Assembly (NCBI GenBank): GCA_032173965.1
Contig: CM063287.1
Location: forward strand, 11,351,859-11,415,858
DNA length: 64,000 nucleotides
Source: Sitta carolinensis
Lineage: Eukaryota > Chordata > Aves > Passeriformes > Sittidae
Direction: 5' to 3'
The position numbers and the translations under genes were made by a program. Below the pieces are notes generated by a model, which ran no database searches, was not told the DNA's origin, and worked only from the letters and a program-made list of their open reading frames with translations. How positions within the stretch are numbered: the stretch's first letter is position 1; the number at the start of each line of letters is the position of its first letter. Of the stretch, positions 1-50,890 are shown in pieces.

Positions 1-879
1 CACATATGACTTGTCAAGTTAAACATCCTTCCTGTGCAGTAACAGCACACTTTAAACCCCCCTGCCCTGCAACTTAAATGAACATAAAAGGATGTATACA
101 CACCCCACACACAGAGTTAAAATAGATGACTAACCATGCCTAAGAGCTAAATGCTGCCGGTAGCTTTTCTATCACCTAGTTGCTGCAGTACTGCATTTTC
201 TGGAGATATATAAAGTTCTGCATAGAAAACTCAGTGCTCTGAGCAAGCTGCTTTCCCAATGCACAGTTCTTCTTCACCATCTGAGACCTGAGGAACCTCT
301 ATTTTTTAGTCTCTTACATTGGTATCTTCAGACCAGTGGCAGTGTCTCTCCTTGAAATCTGCAGGCTTGTCCTATTACCAAAAGTTTAAAAGTGCCTTTC
401 ATGCTACTTGAGTAGAATTCCCTCTCAAAATGCTTTGATGCAAATTTTGCCCTCAGAGAAAAAGCCAGGGAAGATACTGTCCCTGTTCTGAAGTCATCCA
501 ATATCTTGCTTTAACAAGCTGTCTTTTGGAGATGGATATTCACAGTCCTGCTGGCCTAGGCAATGAAGTACATTTTATTTTTCATGTGTCAGAGCAAAGC
601 ACAATGATTAATACAAGCACACTGAGCCAGGTTCTTTCTTTCAGATAAACAAGCTTAGATGACAATTCAAAAAGTGCATAAATGCTTCTCCAAAGACTCA
701 AAATGGCCAGAAACTGAAAATGGCATTTCCGGCATTTCTCAAGACTACTCTATTCTCAGCAACTTCCCAAGTGAGGAATTCACAGCGAGTAAAAGCAGCT
801 CATAAGGTAAGTCCATCAGCTGGATGAGAGCTCCTCACCCCCATAATCGAGAATCTATGTGCCCAGCACCATTACTTAC
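1..879 (-). other. ZMIZ1 intron (partial), no feature seen
   Basis: This is sequence downstream of the donor at 879-874 on the gene strand. I looked for the next ZMIZ1 exon (the His/Pro-rich segment starting M-P-H-A-G in human) and did not find it. The stretch is AT-rich with no recognisable gene or repeat. Confidence 0.8.
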
Positions 880-38690
<37,811 letters not shown>

Positions 38691-41600
38691 CTATCAAACT
38701 GAGTCTGAAATTGCCTTACACTACCATTAGAACCTTTTTACCCAAGTTACAAACATTCTGCATAGCCCAGGAGGCACAGGAAACTTGTCTGAGCAACACA
38801 GAGATGAAGAACAGATGAAGCAAAAGGACATGGGATAGCTGTTACAAGTGAAGTAAAGTGCAGAATAATTCATTTCACACTAATAGAAACATAGAAACTA
38901 ATAGAAACACATAACAAAACATAGCAAAGATATCATTTACAGAGGGGAGCAAAGAAAAAGACTTCTTTTCTGTTCAGCTGGTTTTTTTCAAAAGGTTAAT
39001 TGGAGAGAAACCCATGTGCATGAATTAATTTCCAAAACTGCTATGAGCTACCAGTCTTGAATAGATAAACAGGAGAATGATGTATGGATACAAAGTTAGG
39101 CACTTAAATCTATATCTGACCCAGCACAACCCCTAAATGTGTATTTCCATTATGTGCCTAATCTTGTAGTCAATGAGGGTAATTCTGTGCTTACAGGAAA
39201 ATCACACTTATGAACTATGAAGATGCAGAGATTTCTTAGAGGGAAGAAGAGCTTGCAACTCCTTTTAAAGACATGAAAGGGGTCATTATTCCTGAAAATG
39301 TGGCCTCTCCCTTATGTACCCACACTCCAAGAAGACCAAGCCCTGTTATAGAAACCACCTACCCTGCAGTAAGCAGAGCCACAGAAAGTGACTGCAAGTG
39401 AAGCCTGGCTCCCGTGAGCACACCCAGCCAGGACACCCCACCGAAGCCTCCAGCAACATCCACCCAAGCCTCAAACCTGCCTATTAAATTCCAACATCAG
39501 AAATGGCTCTAGTAAAAAGTCAGCCAGGTATGAGGATACAGTGAGGAGTTTCACCGGAACAAAGTGCAGACTAATTGAAAAATCCTGCAGTGGAAAGAAA
39601 TCAACTTCTCAAGTGGAAGTGCTTGGACTTTTTTCTTCCTTAAAGGATGCTTTACAAAACCCTCGAACAAAACATTGCTTCATGTTTAATTTTTAACTAA
39701 GTGCCTTCCTGAGGTGTTCCAAACTGAACACAAATCAACAGATTATATGGGTGGGTGAGAACCAGAAGACTACTGAAAACCCAAGCTGTCATGGTGGTTT
39801 AGAGTAGTAAGAGCTCTAGATGTAATTTCAGGCTTGCTCATTTAAAAGAGACTAGAGCAGAATCCTCTAAAATTGAGGTGTCTGCTTTCATGTCTTAATT
39901 TTCTAATGGTTGTCTTTTCATCAAATAACAATCGTAAGAGTAGCTAACCATCATTTCAGGGTACCCCACCTTCTTTTCCCAGTAGCTACTCACATGTACT
40001 GTTAACACAGAACAAACTCCAAAGAGACGAACTGTAATGTCATATTTGTGGGGGAGAAAAAAGAACCTGCTTTAATAAAACCACACACAACTACGGTTTT
40101 TCAGTACAAGAAACAATTGGATTTTCTCAAGTTAAATGGCCACACAAGAAAAATACTAATAGCCTGGGCCATTGCTGTGAATTAATCACACATTTGGACA
40201 AAGAAGAGGTAGTAATTTTATTGCATTTATCAAGCAGAAGGTCAAGAGCGGTGTTTAGGGAGGCATTTTAGAGCTCTGCTGTGACAAAAAGGGGACATAG
40301 TTTCTTTATGTAACTAAATATGGTCACTTGGAAATTGTCAGCCTCACATGTAGCCTACAAAAAGCATTCCCTCGAGCTCTGTGAAATGTTCCAGCAACGA
40401 GTGTCAGTCTAAGCTGCTTCTCTATTAGCCAAGGAATCTGTCAACAAGCATTTGATCAAATTATACTCACCTTTTATCCCTGGCATATCATTACTAATGT
40501 GCCAGTGACAAAGGCCCCCCTCCCCCTTTCCAGCAGCCTGGAGATACAAATTCCTGCCTCACAGGGTTTCTTCCCTTGCGCCACAGCCACTTGAGCTCGG
40601 GAAACACGAACAAAGTGTTCTGCAGAACACTTAACGCAGCCATCACAGAGTAATCGTGGATGAGTAATAGTGGATGCTGAGCACTTTCACAGCAGAGTGT
40701 AATTACTACAGAATCATCCATCTTAGACGAGGCTATGATGGGAGAAGGGAGTTGCTCCTTCTGCACACCTATGTGCACTTGACAAGTAAGATAAAAAGCA
40801 ACAACCCAATGGATCTGAGGGCATGAATCTGCAAACAAAAGCCAAACCTGCATGGGGAAAAAAAAGCAGTGTAACTCCTGGAAAAAGAATATGCCAATGA
40901 GAACATAGCTTTGGTGAGGTGAAGATAAGGAAACATCTGAATGAGTTGTTATTATTACTGATATCCAGTACGCAGATTTATAAAGGGAAAATGTAAACCA
41001 TCAAAGAACAAAGAGGCTCTCAAGATAAGCTGAATGGTTTTATTCTACAAGTTATCTGGAGAGGACTCATGGTCCTAGAAACTAAGAGGCTGCAGGTAAA
41101 AAACCTAGCAAATTTACTCATCCCTATCACAGCACTCATTATGGAGAGGTTCAACCTTTCCTCCCCCGGGACATTTCAACTCATGTACCATGTATAATAA
41201 TCACTCTCTTCTCTGTGTTGCTACTTGTGCATGGAATGAAAACAAAGCTGTTTGCAGCCACCTTAGGAGTTACCGGTTCCCCTCTGACCTGCTCTATCCT
41301 CCCTCTAAAGGAGTCTGCTCTCTTCTGCTGGAAAAGACAGGGCAGCCTCCCATCTCTCCTGCCCCATCCACCTCCACTGCTCTGCTCTCTGCTCGGTAAG
41401 ACGAATATATATCCTGCCATCACACATCTGGTACAGCTGGCTTTTGGAGAACATCACTTCCTGGGCTATTCAAGCAAGATAAAACAAACTCAAAATGAAT
41501 TTACAGATTACACTATTCATCTTTAGTGTACTTAGTTACTGCTTTTTATGCTGACAGTATTAGGCGTATCTCAACTCATTTACACTCAAAGCACGAGAAT

Positions 41601-44600
41601 TTCAGTATCGTACTATAATGAACAGATAAAGCAGCAAGCACAAAGGACAGCTACAGATGGTGCCAACAGTCAGTCTCACCCTCTCATAGCACAGCCAAGC
41701 AGCTGCTTTTTCTCCCCCTCCACCCCTCCTCCTTGTACAACAGGAGCACAGATTTTGCAGATGGACCATCCACACCGTCTCTCACAGCCCCTTGCTGCGG
41801 CAGTTTAATGATCAGATTTAAATCGTGTTCCTCTGCTGCATTGCTACAATGTCCCTTGCATACAATGATGTGCCTTTCCTGCTTAAGTTCAACTCAACTG
41901 TTGCAATGAGAGGAAAGGAGGAATCCTGGAATGTGCACACACCCTCCCAAGAAGCCCTCTACACAGCCCGGGTGTAAAATACAACCTGGTTAATACACCA
42001 AAACTGACATTTTCTTTCAACCCCTGTTCAGTCATAGAGTGCTCTGCTAGCTCATGCAAAAAGATGCAGAATAATGGCAATCAAATAAGGTACTGACAGT
42101 TTAAGTGTATTCACACATTTATTTGGCTTAAAGGGACACTCTCTGGGATGACTGGTGCAATATTTGACCTACTTTTCTCCATCTGCAAAACCTCTATCAT
42201 TCGTAATGGGATTGCACTTACTTTTAGCACTGATCTATTTCCATAGGAATAAATCAATACTGTTTTGCTAATGATGACTGCGTTAAGAAAACAACACAGA
42301 CATGAGCAGCCACAGCTTTCACGTTTGTAAAATGCAGAAACACAGATTTCAAAATAAGAGGAATTTCAATTACAACTAGCCCAAGGGGTTTTCCTATGGA
42401 AGCAAGAGAAAAAAATCAGAGATATTCAGCTTGCTGCTACCCAGTCCCATTTTTGTTTTTCTATTCTTTGAAAAGGACCAGACACGGCAAGAGTGTGTCT
42501 CAGCACAGAATGTGACCAACCTCTCCTTAAAATACTCGTAAATACTCCCACACACCCAAAGCTGGCAACACTTTATGTCCTTCTGGACGTGTCCAACAGT
42601 TTTAAATTCTTTCATTGAAAAAAATCATAAGACATGGCAATGTATCGACATTGGGATCCTGGGGACAAGGAAGGGAAAGAAGGCTGGAGGGCAATTTTTT
42701 TTTCCCCAGTCATCCCAAGTCACATTTTAAGCATTTCTCTGCAACCACAGAGCTAAGCCTTGCTTGAAAGAGAAAGGAAACAATTGTTATTTAATCCCCT
42801 GCCTCTAGGAGCCAAGTCTTTAAGAACATGCTAAATATCACAAGATTTGCGACACGATTATTAGGAGTGGCCACATCCCCTGGTACGATGCCTTTCCTGT
42901 GAGAGCCCTTTTGTGCCAGAAACCTGCCAGGCAGTACAGACAGCAAGGCCTCCACTGCTCGCTCCGTGGTACCTTTCCATCCCTCATCGCCACGAGTGCC
43001 CATCACCCGGCAGTAGCATCACAACTGCTTTGTAAGTGCTGGGGCCCTTCCATTAGGAAAATCAAGGAGATTGAGCTGGGGGAAGCCACAGATCATGCCC
43101 AGACTGCTAGCCTCACTTAATACTTCTTGACAACAAATGATGCTGGCATACTTGCAAATATTAAGTGATGGATGCTGATGATGCAGCTCAAATGTCATTT
43201 TATAGCCATAGCACAGAAGATTGGTACAGCCCATCACAACCTTTTTTTGGGCCAGGGACCAGAAAAACTAAAGCAAGCAGTGCAGTGGATGGTACCCCCC
43301 AGAGGCACTGCTGCACTGCCCCCGCGGCACACAGCCCGGCGCTGGGAGCTGCACTCCTGCATGACTGGCTGTACCCACGCCCTGCAAAGTGCCAGAGTAA
43401 GCACCTCGGAGCGCCTGAGCCGGCGGCTCCCTAGAAAGCAAAATACAGAGAAGCACAGTGCTAATCTATTTACCTATTATGATACCCTAGTATTAGTTAC
43501 AGCTTATCACCTCAGTAAATCGCTGCCTCTTGTTAGGGAACGTGCTTAAAGGTGCAGCAAACTGTTATTTACAGGCAGACACTATATTTACAGCCACAAA
43601 GACAGGTGAGGAGGGGATAGGACAACAGCTCAGTAATTTCAATGCCTCCTGCTTCCCGGGAGACTGCTGGAAGAGCACAATAGGATTACCACTTCCTTGC
43701 TGCAGTTAAGCTGCAGTAGATAGTTCAATAGGCAGACCTGTATTTCTTATTCGCTGCAATGAAAATATTAGGAAAAAAAGGAGGAGTTTGATTTGGAGAA
43801 CTATCTGTTCAGCAGCATCTCACTAGATTGGTTTCATGACTCAGAAGGAAACGCATTTGGCTGAAAAGATATTTACAGCATAAGTAAGAAAATACATCAT
43901 TTTTCACCAATCATATCCATTAATTTTATATTGCTTTTAGAACCAAGTTTGTATTTTTTTACACGGAGAATTCCGGATAAGTACAATACAGAGCTACTGA
44001 GTGCTTTCTACTCTCTCCTCTACAGACTGCAATCTAAATACAGTTTTTTATAAAACATCCAGTGAGGCAATTTGGTGGGGAGGGAAGGGAAGCAGCAATG
44101 AGAAGAGAACAAGAGGAGTGGAAATAACTATTGTCTTGGTTATTTAAAGGAGCTATTCTTTCTATGTAGAAAAATGGAGACTATATCACGTTTGGAAAAA
44201 TATATTGAAAATGTTAACTACCTAAAACTCAATGTGCTGACAGTATTAGAAAAATAAGGTCAATTGTGTTAAAAGGATGGAATCTTTGCAATTTTGTGAA
44301 ACTGGAAATCAGATGTTTTCCTTGTGTCTTAAAAGCCATTTTGCTTTTAAAGAGCTAGGAAATGGAGAGAGGGAGAACCAGTCATGCCAAACTATTTGAA
44401 GGATTGATTTTCCTGCAGCTCTCCTCCTGGCATACTCCGGCAGAGCCTGGCAATGGCTGGCTCACCTGTCGAGCAGTCGGTCAGGGCAGCAAAGCAAGGC
44501 CACAACCCCAGGCCATTAGCAGAGATTTGTGTTGGTCCCTCCCTGCAGCTCTCTCCTGGTGCTGCTCCATGGCTAACCCTGCCACACGAGCCCTACCCCA

Positions 44601-47600
44601 TCAGTACAGGAGCTTCTGCTCGGTGTCTGCCTCAATACTGACAGCACAAAGAGACTACATACAAAGCCAATTACAAAACACAAGTATTAATTTCTCAGCA
44701 GCCTGGCTGTTCAACATGACCCAAAGCAGTTCCCAGGGAGCCCACCCCTCCTGCCAGGCCCATCTCTCCGGCTGCCAGCAGATGCCCACTTTGCACACAG
44801 CAGCTCATGGCACAGAGCCAGCACTTGCTCCCAGGTGTTTGCCTCATCCCGGGGGGCTTGTACCCCAGCTGGCTGCTTTTTTGGAGCACCTGAGGACTGT
44901 GACTGCTCTTCTCCATCAGGCAAAATCAGTGATGTTAGCTTAGAAGTCCAAGTAAATTGGATTAAACAGACTGATTTTATCTACAAAGCGCCAAAACGAA
45001 CCTGCTCCACTGTAGTGAAGAGAGTGCCCTTCCAAAGGCACACCTACTTAACAAGTCCTCATCTCAGCAGCTGCACAGCAAACTGCATGGAACTGAATTC
45101 CCCAGCAGAGCAAAGGGGCAGCGGGCTCAGACTCTCACTCGGGAGGCATGAAGTGCCCTGCTAATGACAACAGGAACACAAAGTTGGCAGCCACAGTTCA
45201 ACGCTGTGGAACAGGGCATGATACACATTTCTAACCCTAATATCTAAGTAATGCCCTTTATCAAGAATGCCTCCTTCATTACTATAGCTACAGCTGTGTC
45301 CTGCAGAAACATCCAGCTTTGCCCCAGTAGCATCTATAATGCAATTATGTATTACAATTAAAAAACCAAAAAATCATGCAGGTTTGTAGGAAAATACATA
45401 ATGAAGGGAACACCTAATTAAACTGAATGTAGCATCACGTTAATTAACACAGGTTTCATTCAATAAAACCCTTACTGCAAACCTGAGAGTTATTCAGCAT
45501 ATGCTTTCAGGACTGCTGCAGGAGACTGACATCATGTACAAAGTCTGGTCTTGAATTTGGGTCCAGTTTGCCTTGGCATATCTTCAATCTTTCACAAATA
45601 CCTCTCAAGGCACATACGTATGTAGGCTTCCCCAAAGGCTCTTGCCAACTGGAATAGTACATGCTGGAGACACAGATTTCAATACCGCTATCCTCACCCT
45701 ATGCCTTCAGTGGAACTGGGATTCCCTAATTTCCTTTCCTTGCCAAAACTTGGCAGAGGATCTTACCAGATTCACTACATTAACTTTGAAGTAATACATT
45801 ACAAAACACAGCAACAATGGCTCAATTTGGCAAGCACAAAACACTCTGTACAGATCCAGATAAAATACGTAAGCATCTCATTTAGGCTTAGCTCTACCCA
45901 AGCTGCTACATCTGAAAATACAGCCCATTATATAAAGAGAAGACAACACTGGTGAAAGACTACCAGCAAGTGAATCTTGGATAAGGCTTTCCAAGGAAAT
46001 GCACTCCAATAGCATTAGACTACTTGTTTTCTTACTCATCCAATTGTTGGTTTCACTGCTTAGATTTCAAACAACAGCATCTTTCATTACTGCTGTACGC
46101 TTTTGTTTTGTAATGCCGGTTCTAGTCTTCAACAGATTTCACATACAGTCCAGACATCTGAAAAATGAGACTGACAGACTTGAACCCATCTTTGGCTACA
46201 GACAAAGCAGTGACCTACAGGTGAGAGGCTCAGTTTCATTTAATTCATCCTCAGCCCTCCAAATACTGCTGTAAACAACTCCCGAGGTAACACCACCACT
46301 AAAATCTAAAAGTGCTAGGAAAAAAACCAACAGATGAATTTAACAAGAGCTGGAACACAAGGAAGCCATGCACAATCAGTACAATGATGGAAGTCTGGAA
46401 GACCGAAAATCTGGTGTCTATCATTAAAAGAGAGAAAGGAATAACCACAGAATTGGAGGATCAGCTTCCTATCATGGAAACCTAACCCAAATTATTCAAA
46501 AGGACCAAGAGTAAAGTAAAAAATTAATAACAACCAAAACTGACTTTTCAGAAACAAACCATGCCTTACCTCTGTACTTTCTTTACACTAGCAGACAATA
46601 CACCTTTAGTGTAGATTAGTTTGACTTTAGTCAGGCTTTAGTGCTGCTTAACACGACATTCTCATAAATACACAAGGGAAATTAGGTCTAGCTGAACAGA
46701 ACACAAAATGGCAGGAAACTTAGGCTTGCCAAACTAGTAAACCAATAGTCACTGATAGAAATGAGCATTAGCAGACTCCTCAGAGGCCCACTGAAGGCAG
46801 CAGTTGTGCTGTGCTGCCAAAGCACACCCAGCCAGCCTCCTCAGCTGCGTGAGTGGGACCCAGGTCTGGGGATGCACAGTTCTCCTTCCTCTCCACCCCA
46901 CCACAATGTACAGCCACAGAAGGAGGAGAAAAGTAATCAGAATGATTAGAAGAAACCCTATCAATATATCCTGCAAGAAATGATTACATAGACTAGGGCT
47001 TTTGGTGGGTTTGGATTGAGTCAGTTTTTTTATAAGAGGGAAGACTGAGAGTAGTATTCTGGTTTACTGAGTAACTAAGCATTAACTATATCCACAGCAG
47101 AAACACCAATATATAGAGATAAAAAAAGACACAGGTTAGATATTAGGAGCATTCTAAATGCTCTTTAATACCCTAAGGGGTAAGATGAGGAATTTCCATA
47201 AATGGAGATGCAGAGGAAAGGTCAGATACAGATCTAGGGAGAATGGATTCTTCAGGCAAGGGGGCATGGCATAGATGACTTCCTGAAGTCTTTCAGAATC
47301 ACATGAAATCTGTGTTTGTGAACAGAGGAAATTCAATCAGACAGCATTGGGAAAGTATTTAAATCTGGCTTGTATTCACAATTATCCCAAAAAAACATCT
47401 TAGCTACAGTGTGGGAGCTCCTGCAGAGACTGCTGAAGTGGCCATCCAGCTACATGGTTTACTGGCTAAGTTTTAAAGATGAAAGAAACTGAGAGCAGGT
47501 GATGTGCTGAAGGTCACACCATTTGTGACAGAACAGAGTCCCAGAACAGACAGGATCATACACTTTCCTCTCTTTGCAAGGAAAACCCACAACCACCACA

Positions 47601-48924
47601 TCAAGGGGTTACTGCTCTGTACCCGCACAGTCCCTGTGCCTGCCATGGAACATTTTCAAACAGCAACTGTAAAACATCTGGAGAGGCTTTCAAGGAGGGA
47701 AAAAAATTAGAAAAACCACACAACCAAAATTTATAGCAGAAACGTGTTTCCAAAGTTAACACTGCACAGCCAGAACTCAGAAGGACCAAAAGCTATTTTT
47801 GGAACTTTTGCTTTTTGGTTTTGCCATCTTGCTCTTTGCTTTAACTTTACATTATTTTATATTTTTACAGGAAAAGAATGTTTTATCAGGTGTCCTCAGA
47901 CTTTTTAAAAACTTTTTGTATGATTAGCGTAATACAAACTTTGCCAAATTCTCTATAACTGCTGAAAGAAAAAAAATGCTTGTTTTCAAGTTTGGAGGTT
48001 ACAGGACCATTTTTCAGACTACCCAAACTTTGTACTTGAACAGAACTAAGCTAGAAGTACTCTAACCCTGTCCTTCTGCTCACTCTTCATTCTGAAAGAA
48101 ATATTACAACTACATAAAATAATCTCTGGGTGCTGAACATGAAAACAGTTAAGGACATCAGGGAAGAGAAACTCAGCCTACAGCAGTTTTTAACTTAACT
48201 GATTTCTGCTTGAACAATACAGGGCAGACAGATGTGTGCATGCACTGCAGTTTTTGCACAGCAATGCTTCCCATCTCACTGCCCAGTCGATGAGGTAGTT
48301 TTCTAACAGAGTTATTACTTCTCATTTTTCCTCTGTGGCCTACCAACCCCACAAACCTTGTCATCTTCCTTTACTAGCAACCTGCTCTGCTCCTCTGGTA
48401 CTAATCACCTTTTCTTGAGAACTGCCTAATTAATTAACATTCAATTAATACACCAAAGTCAAATACCAAATAATTGTTCCCAAGCTGCACTGGGAACTTG
48501 GTAACTAATCTGAGCAAGAGGAGGGCTTCTGTATCCTTAAAGTCCCATTTCTTCTAGCTGTGTCTTCTGGGCTAATGGCAGGTTCCCACCTGAAATGTGG
48601 CTGTATTACAGGAGCAGACTTTGTGAGCCATGGATGCTCTTGCTAAGGCATTCTGATACCCCTAAAGATTCCACATACACTATGTTTATTTTATTTATTA
48701 CCAATAAAGCAAAAGCAGCAAATCATCTGTGCTCTGTTACAATTAGGGCCACATAGAAAACTCAAGTTGGGGTAAAATAAGATACAGCTAAGCAACCCTA
48801 CCCCAATCTCCAGATTATTTTAGTTGTAGTTTCACGATACAAAGTGTTCAGCAGCAGTACTGCCTTGAGGTAGCCCCATCTTCTGCTGTCTGTGCCCATG
48901 CTCTGCTGTAGCCTGAAGCATTTC

Positions 48925-48956
48925 TTTGTGTGACCACCCTTTTGTGTGACCACCCT
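48925..48956. repeat. Tandem duplication, two 16-bp units
   Basis: Two perfect copies of TTTGTGTGACCACCCT next to each other, about 125 bases before the GC-rich block. Confidence 0.95.
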
Positions 48957-49079
48957 GTCACCCGATTAGCTTTTTTTTAATTCTTCCCTTTTTTTCTAAA
49001 AAAAAAAATCTTTTTCCTTGTTTCTCTTTCTGAAAAATTTTCCCCCAGACATGTGTTTGTTTTTTCCCTAGGCACATGA

Positions 49080-49240
49080 AATCCCTGCTGTGGCCCGGAG
49101 TGGCCGCAGCAGCCGCAAGGCTCCGGCGCTCCGCAGGGGCGGGACCGGCAGCTGCTCCCTGGCACAGGCGCTGCCCCCGGGCAGGGCTCGAGCGCGCACC
49201 GAGCAGCCTCAGTTCAATTAGCCGAGCTGCAGCACGCAGA
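49080..49240. promoter_or_regulatory. GC-rich, CpG-containing block in intron
   Basis: A sharp GC-rich patch with many CpGs (CCGGCGCTCCGC, GGGGCGGGACCGG, GAGCGCGCACCG) in AT-rich surroundings. It is followed within 150 bases by a TATA box on the plus strand. Together they resemble a small promoter; function is inferred. Confidence 0.4.
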
Positions 49241-49385
49241 GGGCTGCAGCAAGAGACTTTCATTGAAAAGCCTAACTACGAACATTAGTTTTAGACAGAT
49301 TAGAAATTGCTGTTTCCTTGCCTTCGGGGGCATGTTTATCATTTTACAGAGGTAGAAAGAGGTTATCTATGGAAGAGGGGAGAGG

Positions 49386-49393
49386 TATAAAAA
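49386..49393 (+). promoter_or_regulatory. TATA box candidate
   Basis: TATAAAAA flanked by GC-containing sequence (GAGG before, CGAACGCGG after) just downstream of the GC-rich block. If used, transcription would start near 49415 on the plus strand, antisense to ZMIZ1. Confidence 0.35.
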
Positions 49394-50130
49394 CGAACGC
49401 GGCTAATTGCTTTTTACAAGCATCTAGGGAAGAAGCCAGTAGAAATCACAGCCTAGACTGATTTTTCGATACCTTTCGTTTCTCTGCCTGAAAATAAAAA
49501 AGAATTGGGGGGGAGGGAAAGGGTTATTTGTGACCACCTCTTCCTCTGGACTTGCAGAGGAAGATTTTTTTCTAGATTTGCAGAAAAGCAGCCTGCCTAA
49601 ATTCGCACAGAGGACACCTGGCCGTCTCACCCTGCACACCAGTGCTATAATTTCAGGACTGAAGTGCTATAAGATAATGTCATCACTGCTCCTGCCATCT
49701 ATAAATAACTGCATCTGGATCTAGCCGAGTCACGTGGAAAAGCTGGCCAGGAACACATACATGTATGTGAGCGTGCCTTTGGAAACCCAAATAATTCTAA
49801 TAATATTGCATGAAATAAGCTTGAGCTTTCCAAATTTAGCTCTGGCCCATGCACTCAGTACGGCTCACAGAGGACTGCTATTATTTCTTTTTAAAATACT
49901 GTTCTTCCTCTGGAAGCTGCTGACTAGGGCATTAGCGGGGTATTGTACAAACGCCTCTTGTGTGCCGCTGCGCAGACAGGCTGCTCAGAGAGGCAGACAA
50001 GAATCAATTGCTCCGGCAGCTCGGCGAACCCGCCCGCCCCTCTCATTGACATCTTCTCTCAGCCCCTGAAAAGGCGCATGGGCCCGAGCACGGCGGCGAG
50101 GAGCGGTGGGCGGGTGGGAACGGCAGCCAG

Positions 50131-50890
50131 ACAGCACAGCATGGATGGCACACGCTGGAGGGACTCCTGGTCCAGCACTGCATGGATGGCACACGCTGGA
50201 GGGACTCCTGGTCCAGCACGGCATGGATGGCACACGCTGGAGGGACTCCGTCCAGCACGGCATGAATGCACACGCAGGAGCGGCTACTGGTCCAGCACAG
50301 CATCATGGCACACGCTGGAGGGACTCCTGGTCCAGCACGGCATGGATGGCACACGCAGGAGCGGCTCCTGGTCCAGCACGGCATGAATGGCACACGCAGG
50401 AGCGACTCCTGGTCCAGCACGGCATGAATGGCACACGCAGGAGCGACTCCTGGTCCAGCACGGCATGAATGGCACACGCAGGAGCGGCTCCTGGTCCAGC
50501 ACGGCATGAATGGCACACGCAGGAGCGGCTCCTGGTCCAGCACGGCATGAATGGCACACGCAGGAGCGGCTCCTGGTCCAGCACGGCATGAATGGCACAC
50601 GCAGGAGCGGCTCCTGGTCCAGCACGGCATGAATGGCACACGCAGGAGCGGCTCCTGGTCCAGCACGCATGGATGGCACACGCAGGAGCGGCTCCTGGTC
50701 CAGCACGGCATGGATGGCACACGCAGGAGCGGCTCCTGGTCCAGCACGGCATGAATGGCACACGCAGGAGCGACTCCTGGTCCAGCACGGCATGGATGGC
50801 ACACGCAGGAGCGGTCCTGGTCCAGCACGCATGGATAGCACACGCTGGAGGGACTCCTGGTCCAGCACGGCATGAATGGCACAAGCTGGA
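50131..50890. repeat. Minisatellite, 41-bp unit, about 19 copies
   Basis: A head-to-tail array with a 41-base period; most copies are full length and a few carry 1-3 base deletions (near 50250, 50262, 50301, 50665, 50813). The unit holds the words GGCACACGC and CTCCTGGTCCAGCAC. Three forms are visible: one with CGCTGGAGGGACTCC, mostly at the two ends, and two with CGCAGGAGCGGCTCC or CGCAGGAGCGACTCC in the middle. Copies are very similar, which implies recent expansion or homogenisation. Because 41 is not a multiple of 3 and the unit has no stop in several frames, long artificial open frames run through it on both strands. Confidence 0.97.

Noticed and set aside
44362..44943. A 193-codon plus-strand open frame, the longest outside repeats and the CpG island
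   Set aside because: It resembles no family I know, has no visible promoter or splice context, lies in a moderately GC-rich patch where long frames arise by chance, and overlaps open frames on the other strand.
46300..46660. Possible old CR1 LINE fragment
   Set aside because: A few phrases look like degraded CR1, but there is no diagnostic 3' end repeat and no readable reverse-transcriptase segment, so I cannot support the call.
50131..50890. CRISPR-like array
   Set aside because: The units are contiguous head-to-tail copies without unique spacers, in vertebrate DNA.
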